From Actinocatenispora comari (lineage in GTDB: Bacteria; Actinomycetota; Actinomycetes; Mycobacteriales; Micromonosporaceae): a stretch of 64,000 bases of DNA. Where the stretch lies: the NCBI RefSeq assembly GCF_017312725.1, contig NZ_BOPO01000063.1, positions 26,662-90,661 of the forward strand. Reading direction: 5' to 3'. Within the stretch, counting starts at the first letter, position 1, and each line of letters starts with the position of its first letter. Shown piece by piece: positions 28,641-37,930 of this stretch. Position numbers and translations under genes: made by a program. A model generated the notes under the pieces. The model worked only from the letters and a program-made list of their open reading frames with translations. It was not told the DNA's origin and did not search any database.

Positions 28641-28716
28641 CGCGGTTCGGCGGACACTCAGGGTTGTGCTGGCCGGCAGGTCCATACTGCGCCAGGTAGG
28701 CGTCACTGTGCCCGAT

Positions 28717-28740
28717 CGACCTCGTTTCACACCGAGGTCG
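28717..28740 (+). promoter_or_regulatory. Perfect 8-bp hairpin in the GGDEF-EAL upstream region
   Basis: CGACCTCG (28717-28724) and CGAGGTCG (28733-28740) flank the loop TTTCACAC, 100 bp before the start of the next gene. The rest of the 247-bp gap after ligA has no gene that I can support. Confidence 0.45.
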
Positions 28741-28839
28741 TCCAGTTGTGCGGGTCCACACGGCGCGACCTCGGCGATCGGCGACACGTGCCCCGGCGCG
28801 TCGGTCCGCCGGTGACCTTCTTCCGTCTCGGAGGGGTGG

Positions 28840-30909
28840 ATGGAGTCGACGGCACTGCGCAACGAGCCGCCGCTGCGGCACAAGCGGGTCTTCGTCGGCT
28901 ACCTCGCCGTGGTCATCGCCGCCGGGGCCGCGGTCGTCGCGCTCGGCCTGCCCGGGCTCGTCCGCGCCATCCCCGACCTGCCGGTCGACGCCTGGCTGCT
29001 GATCCTGCTGGCGGCGGTGGTGGACGCCGGCCCGTTCAGCGGACCACGGCAGCGCAGCAGCTCGGTCGGGGTGTTCCCGTCGGTGTGCTTCGGCTTCACC
29101 GTGCTGCTGCTGTGGGGCCTCGGCCCGGCCGTGCTGCTCGCCGTCGTCGCGATCATCGGATCGACCTGGCGGCTGCACGCCAAGCTGTGGCGCGCCGCGT
29201 TCAACCTCGCCCAGTACCTGCTCGCCTACGGGGCCGCCGCCCTGGTGCTGCACACCGTCCGGGACGACGTGTTCCGGGCCACCGGCTGGCACGCGGTCGC
29301 GGTGGTCGGTGCCGCCGCCGCCTGGTTCGTGGTCAGCGAGCTGATCGTGGACACCGCGGTCCGGCTCCGGTTCGGCGGCAACTGGTGGTCGACGGTGTGG
29401 GGCGGGCTGTCGTTCGAATTGCAGACCACCGGGGCGTTGCTGTTGCTGGCGCCGGTGCTGGCCGGCGCCATCAGTACCAGCCCGTGGCTGATCGCGCTGA
29501 TCCTGGTGCCGCTGTTCGCGGTGTACCGCAGCGCCCGGGTCGCCGCCGAGCGCGACCGGGAGTCCCGGCACGACCCGCTGACTGGCCTGGCCAACCGCAA
29601 GGCGCTGCAGGAACGCATCGAGGACGACATCGCCCGCCGGGACGGCGACGCGCGCCCCGGCCCGCTGCTGCTGGTGCTCGACCTGGACCGGTTCAAGGAG
29701 GTCAACGACGCGCTCGGGCACGGTGTGGGGGACCGGCTGCTGGTCGAGGCGGGCCGCCGGCTGCGGGCCCGGCTGCCCGAGGACGTACTGGTCGCGCGGC
29801 TCGGCGGGGACGAGTTCGCGGTGGTGCGCACCGCGGTCGGTGACCTGGACACGGCGCACGCGTTCGCCGAGCGGGTCGCGGCCGTGCTGTCCGGGCCGGT
29901 ACACCTGGACGGGATGCCGCTGGAGGTGGCCTCCTCGATCGGGGTGGCGGTGTACCCGCGGCACGGCACCGACTTCGACGAGCTGCTGCAGCACGCCGAC
30001 GTCGCGATGTACGAGGCGAAGCAGCGCAACGACTCGGTCTCGGTGTACGCGCCGGAGGCCGACCACAACTCCGCCGCCCGGCTCGGCCTGCTCGGCGACC
30101 TGCGCCGCGCCCTGGAACGCCCCGACCGCCCGGAGCTCGGCGAGCTGGGCGTGTTCTACCAGCCGCAGGTGGCGATCGACTCCGGCGAGGTGGTCGGGGT
30201 CGAGGCGCTGCTGCGCTGGCGCCACCCCGAGCACGGCATGGTCGGACCGGAGGAGGTGATCCGCGCCGCCGAGCACACCGCGGTGATGCGGCTGCTGACC
30301 TACCGGGTGCTCGACGAGGTGGTGGCGCGGGTGGCGCAGTGGCAGCGCGACGGGCTGGTGCTGCGGGCCGCGGTCAACGTCAGCGTCCGCGACCTGCACA
30401 CCGCCGATCTGGTCGACCACCTCGCCGGCCTGCTCGACAGGCACGACGTGGCGCCGAGCCAGATCGAACTGGAGATCACCGAGGGCGCGCTGATGGCCGA
30501 CCCCCGCCGGGTGCTCGCCACGCTGCGCCGGCTGGACCGGCTCGGCATCGCGCTGTCCCTGGACGACTTCGGTACCGGCTACTCGTCGATGCTGCACCTG
30601 CGCCGGCTGCCGCTGTCCGAGGTGAAGATCGACCGGTCGTTCGTGCTGGGCATGGGCTCGGACCCGGACGACGCGGCGATCGTCCGGTCGATCATCGAGC
30701 TGGCCGGGGCGCTCGGCATGCGGGTGGTCGCCGAGGGGGTCGAGGACGAGCGCACCTGGCGCCGGCTGTCCGCGCTGGGCTGCCAGGTCGCCCAGGGCTG
30801 GTTCTACGCCCGGCCGATGCCGGCGGCCGAGCTCACCAGCTGGCTGGCCCGCTACCGCCCACCGCGCGTCCGCCAGTCCACCGACACCCCCGACCCTGCC
30901 CACACCTGA
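28840..30909 (+). CDS. Membrane-anchored GGDEF-EAL cyclic-di-GMP protein
   Basis: 689 aa, GGAGGGG directly before the ATG. About seven hydrophobic helices fill residues 15-230. The GGDEF domain is canonical, with LDLDRFKEVNDALGH and RLGGDEF (322-326); the inhibitory RxxD site is missing (LPEDVLVAR). The EAL domain has VEALLRW (455-457), EITEGALM, LDDFGTGYSS, VKIDRSFV and AEGVE, so all usual metal and catalytic residues are there. It may both make and cleave cyclic di-GMP in response to a membrane signal. It lies alone between ligA and a convergent hydrolase gene. Confidence 0.93.
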   Translation: MESTALRNEPPLRHKRVFVGYLAVVIAAGAAVVALGLPGLVRAIPDLPVDAWLLILLAAVVDAGPFSGPRQRSSSVGVFPSVCFGFTVLLLWGLGPAVLLAVVAIIGSTWRLHAKLWRAAFNLAQYLLAYGAAALVLHTVRDDVFRATGWHAVAVVGAAAAWFVVSELIVDTAVRLRFGGNWWSTVWGGLSFELQTTGALLLLAPVLAGAISTSPWLIALILVPLFAVYRSARVAAERDRESRHDPLTGLANRKALQERIEDDIARRDGDARPGPLLLVLDLDRFKEVNDALGHGVGDRLLVEAGRRLRARLPEDVLVARLGGDEFAVVRTAVGDLDTAHAFAERVAAVLSGPVHLDGMPLEVASSIGVAVYPRHGTDFDELLQHADVAMYEAKQRNDSVSVYAPEADHNSAARLGLLGDLRRALERPDRPELGELGVFYQPQVAIDSGEVVGVEALLRWRHPEHGMVGPEEVIRAAEHTAVMRLLTYRVLDEVVARVAQWQRDGLVLRAAVNVSVRDLHTADLVDHLAGLLDRHDVAPSQIELEITEGALMADPRRVLATLRRLDRLGIALSLDDFGTGYSSMLHLRRLPLSEVKIDRSFVLGMGSDPDDAAIVRSIIELAGALGMRVVAEGVEDERTWRRLSALGCQVAQGWFYARPMPAAELTSWLARYRPPRVRQSTDTPDPAHT

Positions 30910-30916
30910 GCCGGGT

Positions 30917-30943
30917 ACCGGCCGCGGCGGGCGCCGCGCCGGT
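30917..30943. terminator. Hairpin between convergent genes
   Basis: ACCGG (30917-30921) and CCGGT (30939-30943) form the base of a stem that continues as a 6-bp GC helix (30923-30928 with 30933-30938) after a bulged base. It lies between the stops of the GGDEF-EAL gene and the alpha/beta hydrolase gene. Confidence 0.5.
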
Positions 30944-30947
30944 GCGG

Positions 30948-31676
30948 TCACCACGCCAGGGCGGCGGCGAAGCCGTCCGGGTTGTCGAGCATGACGTTGT
31001 GTCCCGCATCGGCGACCACCCGGACCTCGACGCCCGCCTCGGCCAGGGCGGCGGCGCCGGCCAGCGGGCCGCTGCGGGCGCCCTGCACGTACACGGTCGG
31101 CATCGGCAGTGCGGCGATCGTGCCGCGCAGGTCGGCGGCGCCGAGGGATCGTTCGCTGCGGTAGACCGCGACCGGGTCGGCGAGCCGCATGGTGGCGGCC
31201 CACTCCTCGCCGACCGCGGTCAGCGTCCGGGCGAACCCCTCGGCGGCGAAGGACGACTCGTCCCAGCCGTCGAGGCGGGGCCGCGGTGCCGGGTCGAGGT
31301 TGGCCTCGACCGCGACCAGCCGCGAGACCAGGCCGGGCCGGTGGGCGGCGAGCAGGACGGCGACCGAGCCGCCCATGCTGTGCGCCACCACCTCCGCGGC
31401 GCGCACGCCGGCCGCGTCCAGCGCGGCGGCCAGCATCCCGGCCTGGTCGGCCAGCGTGTACGAGAAGTCGGCCGGGCGGTCGCTGATCCCGTACCCCAGC
31501 AGGTCGACGAGCAGGGAGCACCGCCGCTCAGCGGCCGGATGCGTTGCGGTACCGGCGAAGTACGCCGGAGAGCTGGAGCCGAGGCCGTGCACGTACACCC
31601 GGGCCGGGTCGGCGCCGGGCAGTTCGACCCAGCGCATCCGCGCGTCGGGGCGTACCTGGGCGTGGCGGATGGTCAT
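30948..31676 (-). CDS. Alpha/beta hydrolase
   Basis: 242 aa. The oxyanion-hole strand VYVHGLGSSSPAYF, nucleophile elbow VVAHSMGGSVAV and terminal histidine DAGHNVMLDNP fit a soluble alpha/beta hydrolase; the first elbow residue is Ala, not Gly. The acid residue is not certain by eye. It follows another alpha/beta hydrolase by 45 bp on the same strand, so both may be under the divergent PadR regulator. Substrate unknown. Confidence 0.85.
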   Translation of the reverse strand: MTIRHAQVRPDARMRWVELPGADPARVYVHGLGSSSPAYFAGTATHPAAERRCSLLVDLLGYGISDRPADFSYTLADQAGMLAAALDAAGVRAAEVVAHSMGGSVAVLLAAHRPGLVSRLVAVEANLDPAPRPRLDGWDESSFAAEGFARTLTAVGEEWAATMRLADPVAVYRSERSLGAADLRGTIAALPMPTVYVQGARSGPLAGAAALAEAGVEVRVVADAGHNVMLDNPDGFAAALAW

Positions 31677-31721
31677 GCGGGTACCTGTCCTTCGGTGCCG
31701 GTCGGGTCGGTCGGGCGGTGG

Positions 31722-32507
31722 TCACAGCGTCGTCAGGAACTCGGCCACGGCGTCGTGGAACCGCGTCCGGTGGGTCAGGTAGAAGTCGTGCGTACCGTCG
31801 TCGATGGTGGCCAGGCGGGTGTTCGGCCGGTCGAGCATGCGTCGGGCGATGTCGTCGGGCACGATCGGGCTGGCGCCGCCGCGCAGCACCAGCGCCGGCT
31901 GGTCGCTCGCGTACCAGTCGGCCCAGTGCTCGCCGAACACCTGCCGCTTGACCTCGCGCATGTCGTCGGGGTGCCAGCGCAGCCGCCAGCCCTGGTCGGT
32001 CTCGACGGCGCCCTCCAGGAAGTGCAGCGGCTCGCCGAGGCTGACCCGGGCCTCGATCTCGGTGCGCAGCGCGTCGAGGCTGCCATACGTCTCGGGCAGC
32101 CCGTCGAGCCAGTCGCTGTCGTGCGGCGGCAGTTCGGCGGCCATGTCGACGACCACGAACGCGCGGACCAGGTCGGGCCGCCGGGCGGCGAGCTGGAACG
32201 CGTTGAGCCCGCCGAGCGAGTGGCCGACGAGCACGCAGGGCGCGAGGTCGAGGCGTTCGACGAGCGTGGCGGTGTCGGCGAGGAACGCCTCCCGGCCGTA
32301 GTCGGCGGCGCGGTCGGAGCGGCCGTGGCCGCGCTGGTCGGGCGCGACGATCCGCCAGTCGGGGCCGAGCCGGTCGGCGAGCGACAGGAACGGCCGCCCG
32401 CGGCCGAACGCCCCGTGCAGCGCGAGCAGCGGTCGGCCGGTGCCGCCGGTGTCGGCGTACGCGAGGCGGATCCCGTCGGGGGTGGTCAGGTGGTGCATGG
32501 CGGTCAC
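31722..32507 (-). CDS. Alpha/beta hydrolase, divergent from PadR regulator
   Basis: 261 aa. GTG 32507 is preferred because GGAGG lies 7 nt upstream; ATG 32498 would be 16 nt away. Motifs: LLALHGAFGRGRPF, PDQRGHGRSDRA, VLVGHSLGGLNAF (nucleophile Ser) and DDGTHDFYLTH (His). The pattern is typical of epoxide-hydrolase/esterase-like enzymes. It is transcribed away from a PadR-type repressor gene across 111 bp holding three palindromes, and so is the likely regulated target. Confidence 0.87.
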   Translation of the reverse strand: MTAMHHLTTPDGIRLAYADTGGTGRPLLALHGAFGRGRPFLSLADRLGPDWRIVAPDQRGHGRSDRAADYGREAFLADTATLVERLDLAPCVLVGHSLGGLNAFQLAARRPDLVRAFVVVDMAAELPPHDSDWLDGLPETYGSLDALRTEIEARVSLGEPLHFLEGAVETDQGWRLRWHPDDMREVKRQVFGEHWADWYASDQPALVLRGGASPIVPDDIARRMLDRPNTRLATIDDGTHDFYLTHRTRFHDAVAEFLTTL

Positions 32508-32522
32508 GGCGTCCTCCGGTTG

Positions 32523-32583
32523 CCTCGAATCGAGGTGTAGTGCGCAGGACTCTAATAGAGGTAGGTCGGATCGAGTCAACTCG
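32523..32583. promoter_or_regulatory. Three palindromes in the hydrolase-PadR divergent promoter
   Basis: CCTCGA-A-TCGAGG (32523-32535), CTCTA-A-TAGAG (32550-32560) and CGAGT-CA-ACTCG (32572-32583) are each perfect. The middle one overlaps AT-rich -10-like hexamers readable on both strands. The arrangement suits a regulator that represses its own gene and the divergent hydrolases. Confidence 0.65.
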
Positions 32584-32618
32584 TTACGATGGTTTGTGAG
32601 CCGACCGACAGGAGGACC

Positions 32619-33158
32619 ATGCTGAGCCTGTGCATCCTCGGGTTCCTCGCCGAGGAGCCGCTGCACGCGTACGAGCTGAGGTCGCGGATCTCCGGACTGT
32701 CCGGGCACGTCCGCCCGGTCAGCGACGGCGCGCTCTACCCGGCGATCAACCGGCTGCGCGCCGCCGGTCACCTCGACCGGCGCCAGGAGAAGGGCGTCGG
32801 TGCGACGCCCCGGCAGGTGCTGTCGCTCACCGAGGCCGGCCGGGAGGAACTGCTGCGCCGGCTGCGCGAACCGGCCGAGGTCGAGATCACCGACCGCAAC
32901 TCGTTCTTCGTCCTGATGGCGTTCCTGTCGCACCTGCCGGACGTGGCCGACCAGCTCGCCGTGCTGCGTCGCCGGCTGGACTTCTCCTCGCAGCCGGCGA
33001 GCTTCTTCTACGACCGCGGCCGGCCCCGGCGCGCCGTCGAGATGACCGACCGGTACCGCCGGGGGATGCTGACCCTGGGCGCCGCCACCCGCAAGGCGGA
33101 CAAGGAGTGGCTGCGGGCCACGATCGCCGAGCTGGAGGCCGAGCTGGACGGCCGGTAG
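32619..33158 (+). CDS. PadR family transcriptional regulator
   Basis: 179 aa, GGAGG three bases before ATG 32619. The N-terminal winged helix [24 protein letters not shown]...[22 protein letters not shown] is the PadR signature. A C-terminal helical dimerisation domain (PADR2/VirR-type) follows, ending [13 protein letters not shown]. PadR proteins repress genes for handling phenolics, drugs or lipids. Its targets are probably itself and the divergent hydrolase genes. Confidence 0.92.
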   Translation: MLSLCILGFLAEEPLHAYELRSRISGLSGHVRPVSDGALYPAINRLRAAGHLDRRQEKGVGATPRQVLSLTEAGREELLRRLREPAEVEITDRNSFFVLMAFLSHLPDVADQLAVLRRRLDFSSQPASFFYDRGRPRRAVEMTDRYRRGMLTLGAATRKADKEWLRATIAELEAELDGR

Positions 33159-33357
33159 TGGCCAGGCGCCGGCCCGACGGCCCGTGCGGGCCCCGTCGTC
33201 GGTGGGGCGAGCGAGGCGCCGGGCGGTGGACCGGGAGGAAGGGGGCTCCGGCGCCGCAATAGACTCGCGGGGACGCTGCGTAGCGGGTACGAATGCGCAG
33301 GTGGACCGGTGCCAGCCGGTCGAGATCACACCAGCCAAGACCGACAAGGAGCCAGTG

Positions 33358-33657
33358 ATGGCCGCCATCTCCCGCGAGGAGGTCGCGCATCTCGCGCACC
33401 TCGCGCGGCTTGCCGTGACCGAGGACGAGCTGGACACGTTCGCCGGCCAGCTCGACCAGATCGTGTCCTCGGTGGCGCGGATCGGCGAGGTCGCCGCCGA
33501 CGACATCCCGCCGACCTCGCACGCGGTGCCGTTGACCAACGTGATGCGCGCCGACGAGCCGCGCCCGGGACTCTCCCGCGAGGCGGCGCTGGCCGGCGCC
33601 CCGGCGGTCGAGAACGACCGGTTCCGGGTGCCGCAGATCCTGTCCGAGGAGGCCTGA
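33358..33657 (+). CDS. gatC: Aspartyl/glutamyl-tRNA amidotransferase subunit C
   Basis: 99 aa, the usual length, starting [26 protein letters not shown] with AAGGAG 6 nt upstream. The C-terminal belt ([26 protein letters not shown]...RFRVPQIL) wraps around GatA in known structures. The GatCAB complex amidates Glu-tRNA(Gln) and Asp-tRNA(Asn). About 200 bp precede it after the PadR gene, with TAGACT at 33260-33265 as a possible -10. Confidence 0.96.
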   Translation: MAAISREEVAHLAHLARLAVTEDELDTFAGQLDQIVSSVARIGEVAADDIPPTSHAVPLTNVMRADEPRPGLSREAALAGAPAVENDRFRVPQILSEEA

Positions 33658-33658
33658 G

Positions 33659-33706
33659 GTGCGCGAGCGGATCAGCGGCCCGACGGTGAGCGGAGAGCGG
33701 GCATGA
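33659..33706 (+). CDS. Mini-ORF a (15 codons) between gatC and gatA
   Basis: Reads GTG to [18 protein letters not shown], starting 2 nt after the gatC stop and ending in an ATGA overlap with mini-ORF b. It shares the ending SGERA with mini-ORF b. Whether it is translated is unproven; it is listed because the 4-nt overlaps continue through the operon. Confidence 0.4.
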   Translation: MRERISGPTVSGERA

Positions 33707-33792
33707 GCGAGCGGCAGCGAGTGAATCATGGGCATCGTGCGTTCGTGCCTCATGTCCGGTCGGAGCGAAGCGGAGAGCGGGCATGAGCGAGC
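33691..33792 (+). repeat. 22-bp direct repeat, exactly 80 bp apart, spanning the gatA start
   Basis: Bases 33691-33712 and 33771-33792 are identical. Both copies hold GCATGAGCGAGC: in the first the ATG opens mini-ORF b, in the second it is the gatA start. Duplication of the gatA start region is the simplest origin. Confidence 0.9.
33703..33786 (+). CDS. Mini-ORF b (27 codons) overlapping the gatA start
   Basis: Starts [13 protein letters not shown], ends SGERA, and its TGA overlaps the gatA ATG (ATGA at 33783-33786). It is the same length as mini-ORF c and shares MSER-x-R-x-NHGHRA with it. Ribosomes leaving it could re-initiate on gatA, which has only GAGAGCGGGC before its ATG, a weak ribosome site. 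Confidence 0.5.
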   Translation: MSERQRVNHGHRAFVPHVRSERSGERA

Positions 33793-35276
33793 TGACCGGC
33801 CGGACGGCCGAGGAGCTGGGCGCGGCGATCGCCGCCGGTGAGACCTCCGCGGTCGAGGTGACCCGGGCCCACCTGGACCGCATCGACGCGGTGGACCCGG
33901 CCGTGCACGCGTTCCTGCACGTGGCCGGCGAGTCCGCGGTGGCGCAGGCGGCCGAGGTGGACCGGCGGATCGCGGCGGGGGAGAAGCTCGGCCCGCTGGC
34001 CGGGGTGCCGGTCGCGGTGAAGGACGTCGTCGTCACCCAGGACATGCCGACCACCGCCGGGTCGAAGATCCTGGAGCACTGGCTCCCGCCGTACGACGCG
34101 ACCCTGGTGCGCAGGCTGCGCGAGGCGGGCCTGGTGGTGCTGGGCAAGACGAACATGGACGAGTTCGCGATGGGTTCGTCCACCGAATACTCCGCGTACG
34201 GGCCGACCCGCAACCCGTGGGACACCGGCCGGATCCCGGGCGGCTCCGGTGGCGGTTCGGCCGCCGCGGTCGCCGCCCGCGAGGCGCCGCTGGCCATCGG
34301 TACCGACACCGGCGGCTCGATCCGCCAGCCCGGCGCGGTGACCGGCACCGTCGGCGCGAAGCCCACCTACGGCGGCGTCTCCCGGTACGGGCTGATCGCG
34401 TTCTCCTCGTCGCTGGACCAGGCCGGCCCGGTGACCCGGACGGTGACCGACGCGGCGCTGCTGCACGAGGTCATCGGCGGCCACGACCGGTGCGACTCGA
34501 CCAGCATCGACGCGCCGGTACCGCCGGTCGTCGAGGCGGCCCGCCGTGGCCTGACCGGCGACCTGACCGGGGTGAAGGTCGGCGTGGTGCGCGAGTTCGC
34601 CGCGGCGCAGGGCGCCGAGCCCGGCGTGGTGGCGGCCTTCGAGGCCGGCGTGCAGACGCTGACCAAGCTCGGCGCCGAGGTGGTCGAGGTCAGCTGCCCG
34701 CACTTCGAGTACGCGCTGCCGGCCTACTACCTGATCGCACCGAGCGAGTGCTCGTCGAACCTGGCCCGGTTCGACGGCGTGCGCTACGGCCTGCGGGTCG
34801 GTGACGACGGCAGCCGCGCGCTGGAGGAGGTCATGTCGCTGACCCGGGACCGCGGCTTCGGCCCGGAGGTCAAGCGGCGCGTCATCCTCGGCACGTACGC
34901 GCTGTCCGCCGGCTACTACGACGCGTTCTACGGCCAGGCGCAGAAGGTGCGCACGCTGGTCACCCGCGACTTCACCGCCGCGTTCGAGCAGGTGGACGTG
35001 CTGGCCGCGCCGACGACGCCGTTCGTGGCGTTCCCGTTCGGCTCGCGCACCGCCGACCCGACCCAGATGTACCTGGCGGATCTCTACACGATCCCGTCCA
35101 ACCTGTACGGCGGACCGGCCATCTCCGTCCCTTGTGGACTGTCGGAGGGGCTGCCGGTGGGCCTGCAGATCATGGCGCCGACCATGGCCGACGACCGGAT
35201 GTACCGGGTGGCCGCGGCGCTGGAGTCGACCCAGTCGCCGCGCCTCGCGGACCAGACCCCGGAGGTGACCGCATGA
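33783..35276 (+). CDS. gatA: Aspartyl/glutamyl-tRNA amidotransferase subunit A
   Basis: 497 aa. The amidase signature has the Ser-cisSer-Lys triad: Lys in VPVAVKDVV (K80), cis-Ser and nucleophile Ser in [15 protein letters not shown] and [13 protein letters not shown]. GatA releases ammonia from glutamine and passes it to GatB. The start is fixed by the family N-terminus ([24 protein letters not shown]). The stop overlaps mini-ORF c (ATGA). Confidence 0.97.
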   Translation: MSELTGRTAEELGAAIAAGETSAVEVTRAHLDRIDAVDPAVHAFLHVAGESAVAQAAEVDRRIAAGEKLGPLAGVPVAVKDVVVTQDMPTTAGSKILEHWLPPYDATLVRRLREAGLVVLGKTNMDEFAMGSSTEYSAYGPTRNPWDTGRIPGGSGGGSAAAVAAREAPLAIGTDTGGSIRQPGAVTGTVGAKPTYGGVSRYGLIAFSSSLDQAGPVTRTVTDAALLHEVIGGHDRCDSTSIDAPVPPVVEAARRGLTGDLTGVKVGVVREFAAAQGAEPGVVAAFEAGVQTLTKLGAEVVEVSCPHFEYALPAYYLIAPSECSSNLARFDGVRYGLRVGDDGSRALEEVMSLTRDRGFGPEVKRRVILGTYALSAGYYDAFYGQAQKVRTLVTRDFTAAFEQVDVLAAPTTPFVAFPFGSRTADPTQMYLADLYTIPSNLYGGPAISVPCGLSEGLPVGLQIMAPTMADDRMYRVAAALESTQSPRLADQTPEVTA

Positions 35277-35356
35277 GCGAGCGTGCGCGAGCGAATCACG
35301 GGCATCGTGCCCTGCGGAGCCTCGTGAACGTTCCGACGAAGGAGGAACGCTCGTGA
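35273..35356 (+). CDS. Mini-ORF c (27 codons) bridging gatA and gatB
   Basis: The ATG overlaps the gatA stop (ATGA at 35273-35276) and the TGA overlaps the gatB GTG (GTGA at 35353-35356). The peptide begins [13 protein letters not shown]. The stretch 35293-35310 differs from 33723-33740 in mini-ORF b by one base of 18. AAGGAGG inside its end (35339-35345) is also the gatB ribosome site. Confidence 0.5.
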   Translation: MSERARANHGHRALRSLVNVPTKEERS

Positions 35357-36852
35357 GCGTCGCAACGACGGACCTCGCCGACGTGCTCAGCCGGTACGAG
35401 GTGGTGCTGGGGCTGGAGGTGCACGTCGAGCTCGGCACCCGGACGAAGATGTTCTGCTCCTGCCCGACCACGTTCGGCGCCGAGCCGAACACCCAGATCT
35501 GCCCGGTGTGCCTGGGCATGCCCGGCGCGCTGCCGGTGGTCAACGCGGTCGGCGTCGAGTCCGCGATCAAGATCGGCCTGGCGCTGGGCTGCGACATCGC
35601 GCAGTGGTGCCGGTTCGCCCGGAAGAACTACTTCTACCCGGACATGCCGAAGAACTTCCAGACCAGCCAGTACGACGAGCCGATCTGCTTCGACGGCGCG
35701 ATCGACGTGGACGTGGACGGCAAGCCCGTCACCGTCGCCATCGAGCGCGCGCACATGGAGGAGGACACCGGCAAGTCGCTGCACGTGGGCGGTGCCACCG
35801 GTCGCATCCACGGCGCGACGCACTCGCTGCTGGACTTCAACCGGGCCGGCATCCCGCTGGTGGAGATCGTCACCAAGCCGATCGTCGGCGCCGGTGCGGA
35901 CGCGCCGGCGATCGCCCGGGCGTACGTGGCGGCGATCCGCGACATCGTCCGCGCGCTGGGCGTGTCCGACGCGCGGATGGACCAGGGCTCGATCCGGGCC
36001 GACGTGAACGTGTCGCTGATGCCGATCGGCGCGACCGAGTTCGGCACCCGGACCGAGACCAAGAACGTCAACTCGCTGCGCAGCGTGGAGCGTACGGTCC
36101 GGTTCGAGATGCTGCGGCAGGCCGAGGTGCTGGACGGCGGCGGCGTCATCCACCAGGAGACCCGGCACTTCAACGAGGCCACCGGCGAGACGATGGGCGG
36201 ACGGGTCAAGGAGACCGCCACCGACTACCGGTACTTCCCGGAGCCGGACCTGGTGCCGCTCGCGCCCGAGCGGGAGTGGGTGGAGAAGCTGCGCGCCGAG
36301 CTGCCCGAGCTGCCGGCCGCGAAGCGGGCCCGGCTGCGGTCCGAGTGGGGCCTGTCCGAGCTGGACATGCAGGCCATCGACAACGCGGGGGCGTTCGACC
36401 TGATCGAGGCGACCGTGTCGGCCGGCGCGAGCCCGGAGTCGGCCCGCAAGTGGTGGCTGGGTGAGCTGTCCCGCTACGCCAACGAGCACGACGCCGAACT
36501 GGCCGAGCTGACCGCGACCCCGGCGCACGTCGCGGAACTGCAGTCGCTGGTGGACGGCGGCCGGCTGACCGACAAGCTGGCCCGCACCGTGCTGTCCGGC
36601 GTGCTGGCCGGCGAGGGCACCCCGGCCGAGGTGATGGCCGCCCGCAACCTGGAGGTCGTCAACGACACCGGCGCGCTGACCGCGGCGGTCGACGAGGCGA
36701 TCGCGGCCAACCCGGACGTCGCCGCGAAGGTGCGCGACGGCAAGGTGGCCGCCGCCGGCGTCCTGGTCGGCGCGGTCATGAAGGCGACCCGCGGCCAGGC
36801 CGACGCCAAGTCGGTGCGCGAGCTGATCATCGCCCGGCTCACCGCCGAGTAG
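35353..36852 (+). CDS. gatB: Aspartyl/glutamyl-tRNA amidotransferase subunit B
   Basis: 499 aa from GTG 35353 with AAGGAGG 7 nt upstream. The N-terminal cradle has [23 protein letters not shown] and the zinc-site cysteines FCSC and [37 protein letters not shown] and the C-terminal GatB/YqeY domain ([15 protein letters not shown]) complete it. GatB binds the misacylated tRNA, phosphorylates the side chain and receives ammonia from GatA. A strong hairpin ends the operon. Confidence 0.97.
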   Translation: MSVATTDLADVLSRYEVVLGLEVHVELGTRTKMFCSCPTTFGAEPNTQICPVCLGMPGALPVVNAVGVESAIKIGLALGCDIAQWCRFARKNYFYPDMPKNFQTSQYDEPICFDGAIDVDVDGKPVTVAIERAHMEEDTGKSLHVGGATGRIHGATHSLLDFNRAGIPLVEIVTKPIVGAGADAPAIARAYVAAIRDIVRALGVSDARMDQGSIRADVNVSLMPIGATEFGTRTETKNVNSLRSVERTVRFEMLRQAEVLDGGGVIHQETRHFNEATGETMGGRVKETATDYRYFPEPDLVPLAPEREWVEKLRAELPELPAAKRARLRSEWGLSELDMQAIDNAGAFDLIEATVSAGASPESARKWWLGELSRYANEHDAELAELTATPAHVAELQSLVDGGRLTDKLARTVLSGVLAGEGTPAEVMAARNLEVVNDTGALTAAVDEAIAANPDVAAKVRDGKVAAAGVLVGAVMKATRGQADAKSVRELIIARLTAE

Positions 36853-36894
36853 CCGTTCGCGGCGCCCGGCGCGCGGCCGGGTGGCCGAGCACAC

Positions 36895-36932
36895 CGACGG
36901 CCCGGTGTCCCGCAGGGGATGCCGGGCCGTCG
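36895..36932 (+). terminator. Perfect 11-bp hairpin after gatB
   Basis: Arms 36895-36905 and 36922-36932 (CGACGGCCCGG and its complement) enclose a 16-nt loop, 43 bp after the gatB stop. Confidence 0.8.
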
Positions 36933-36992
36933 TCGTTGCGGCGCCCGGGTGGGATAGCGTGGCGGATCGTCGTCGACGCGCCTGGGGGGACC

Positions 36993-37880
36993 ATGGCTGA
37001 CCTCATCCGGACCGAGTTCGAGGTGCGCGACGAGCGGTTCCGCCCGGTCGGCGGGGACGAGTGGGTCGAGCGGCTGCACACCGGCTGCCGGTGGGTGGAG
37101 GGTCCGACGTATTTCCCGGCCGGGCGGTACCTGGTGTTCAGCGACATCCCGAACGACCGGATCCTGCGCTGGGACGAGACGACCGGTGCGGTCGGCGTCT
37201 TCCGGGCCCCGGCCGGGTACGCCAACGGGCACACCCGGGACGGGCAGGGCCGGCTGGTCAGCTGCGAGCAGGGCAACCGCCGGGTGACCCGGACCGAGCA
37301 CGACGGCAGCATCACGGTGCTCGCCGATCGGTACCGGGGGCAGCGGTTCAACAGCCCGAACGACGTGGTGACGCATCCGGACGGTTCGGTCTGGTTCACC
37401 GACCCCGACTACGGCATCTCCAGCGACTACGAGGGCAACCGCGCGGACAGCGAGATCGGCGCCTGCCACGTGTACCGGCTCGATCCCGACGGCACCGTCC
37501 GGGTCGTCGCGGACGACTTCCACCGCCCCAACGGGCTGGCGTTCGACGCGGGCTGGTCGAGCCTGTACGTGGTCGACACGCCGCGCACGCACATCCGCCG
37601 GTTCGACGTGGCGGACGGGGCCCTGACCGGCGGAGAGGTGTTCGCCAGCTGCGACGCGGGGTCGTTCGACGGCATCCGGTTCGACGACGCGGGCCGGTTG
37701 TGGGCGGCCGCGCACGACGGGGTGCACTGCTTCGCCGCCGACGGCGAGCTGATCGGCAAGCTGCGGTTGCCGGAGATCGTCTCGAACCTCACGTTCGGCG
37801 GGCCGAAGCGCAACCACCTGTTCGTCACCGCCACCACCTCGCTGTACTCGTTGCGCCTCACCATCAACGGCCTGCGCTGA
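36993..37880 (+). CDS. SMP-30/gluconolactonase family protein
   Basis: 295 aa from ATG 36993. It is a six-bladed propeller with the divalent-metal ligands seen in SMP-30 lactonases: Glu in RWVEGPTYFP, Asn in FNSPNDVVTHP, Asn in RPNGLAFDAG, and Asp in SFDGIRFDDAGRLW. It probably hydrolyses a sugar lactone in the cytoplasm, as there is no signal peptide. It stands alone, convergent with the metallophosphoesterase gene. Confidence 0.92.
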   Translation: MADLIRTEFEVRDERFRPVGGDEWVERLHTGCRWVEGPTYFPAGRYLVFSDIPNDRILRWDETTGAVGVFRAPAGYANGHTRDGQGRLVSCEQGNRRVTRTEHDGSITVLADRYRGQRFNSPNDVVTHPDGSVWFTDPDYGISSDYEGNRADSEIGACHVYRLDPDGTVRVVADDFHRPNGLAFDAGWSSLYVVDTPRTHIRRFDVADGALTGGEVFASCDAGSFDGIRFDDAGRLWAAAHDGVHCFAADGELIGKLRLPEIVSNLTFGGPKRNHLFVTATTSLYSLRLTINGLR

Positions 37881-37930
37881 CCGTCGGTGGGTCGGTAGGT
37901 CGGTGGCGCGACCGTCGGGCGGCGAGGCGG

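Noticed and set aside
28608..28883. 91-codon minus-strand frame after ligA
   Set aside because: No ribosome site or family pattern, and it covers the hairpins and the start of the GGDEF-EAL gene.
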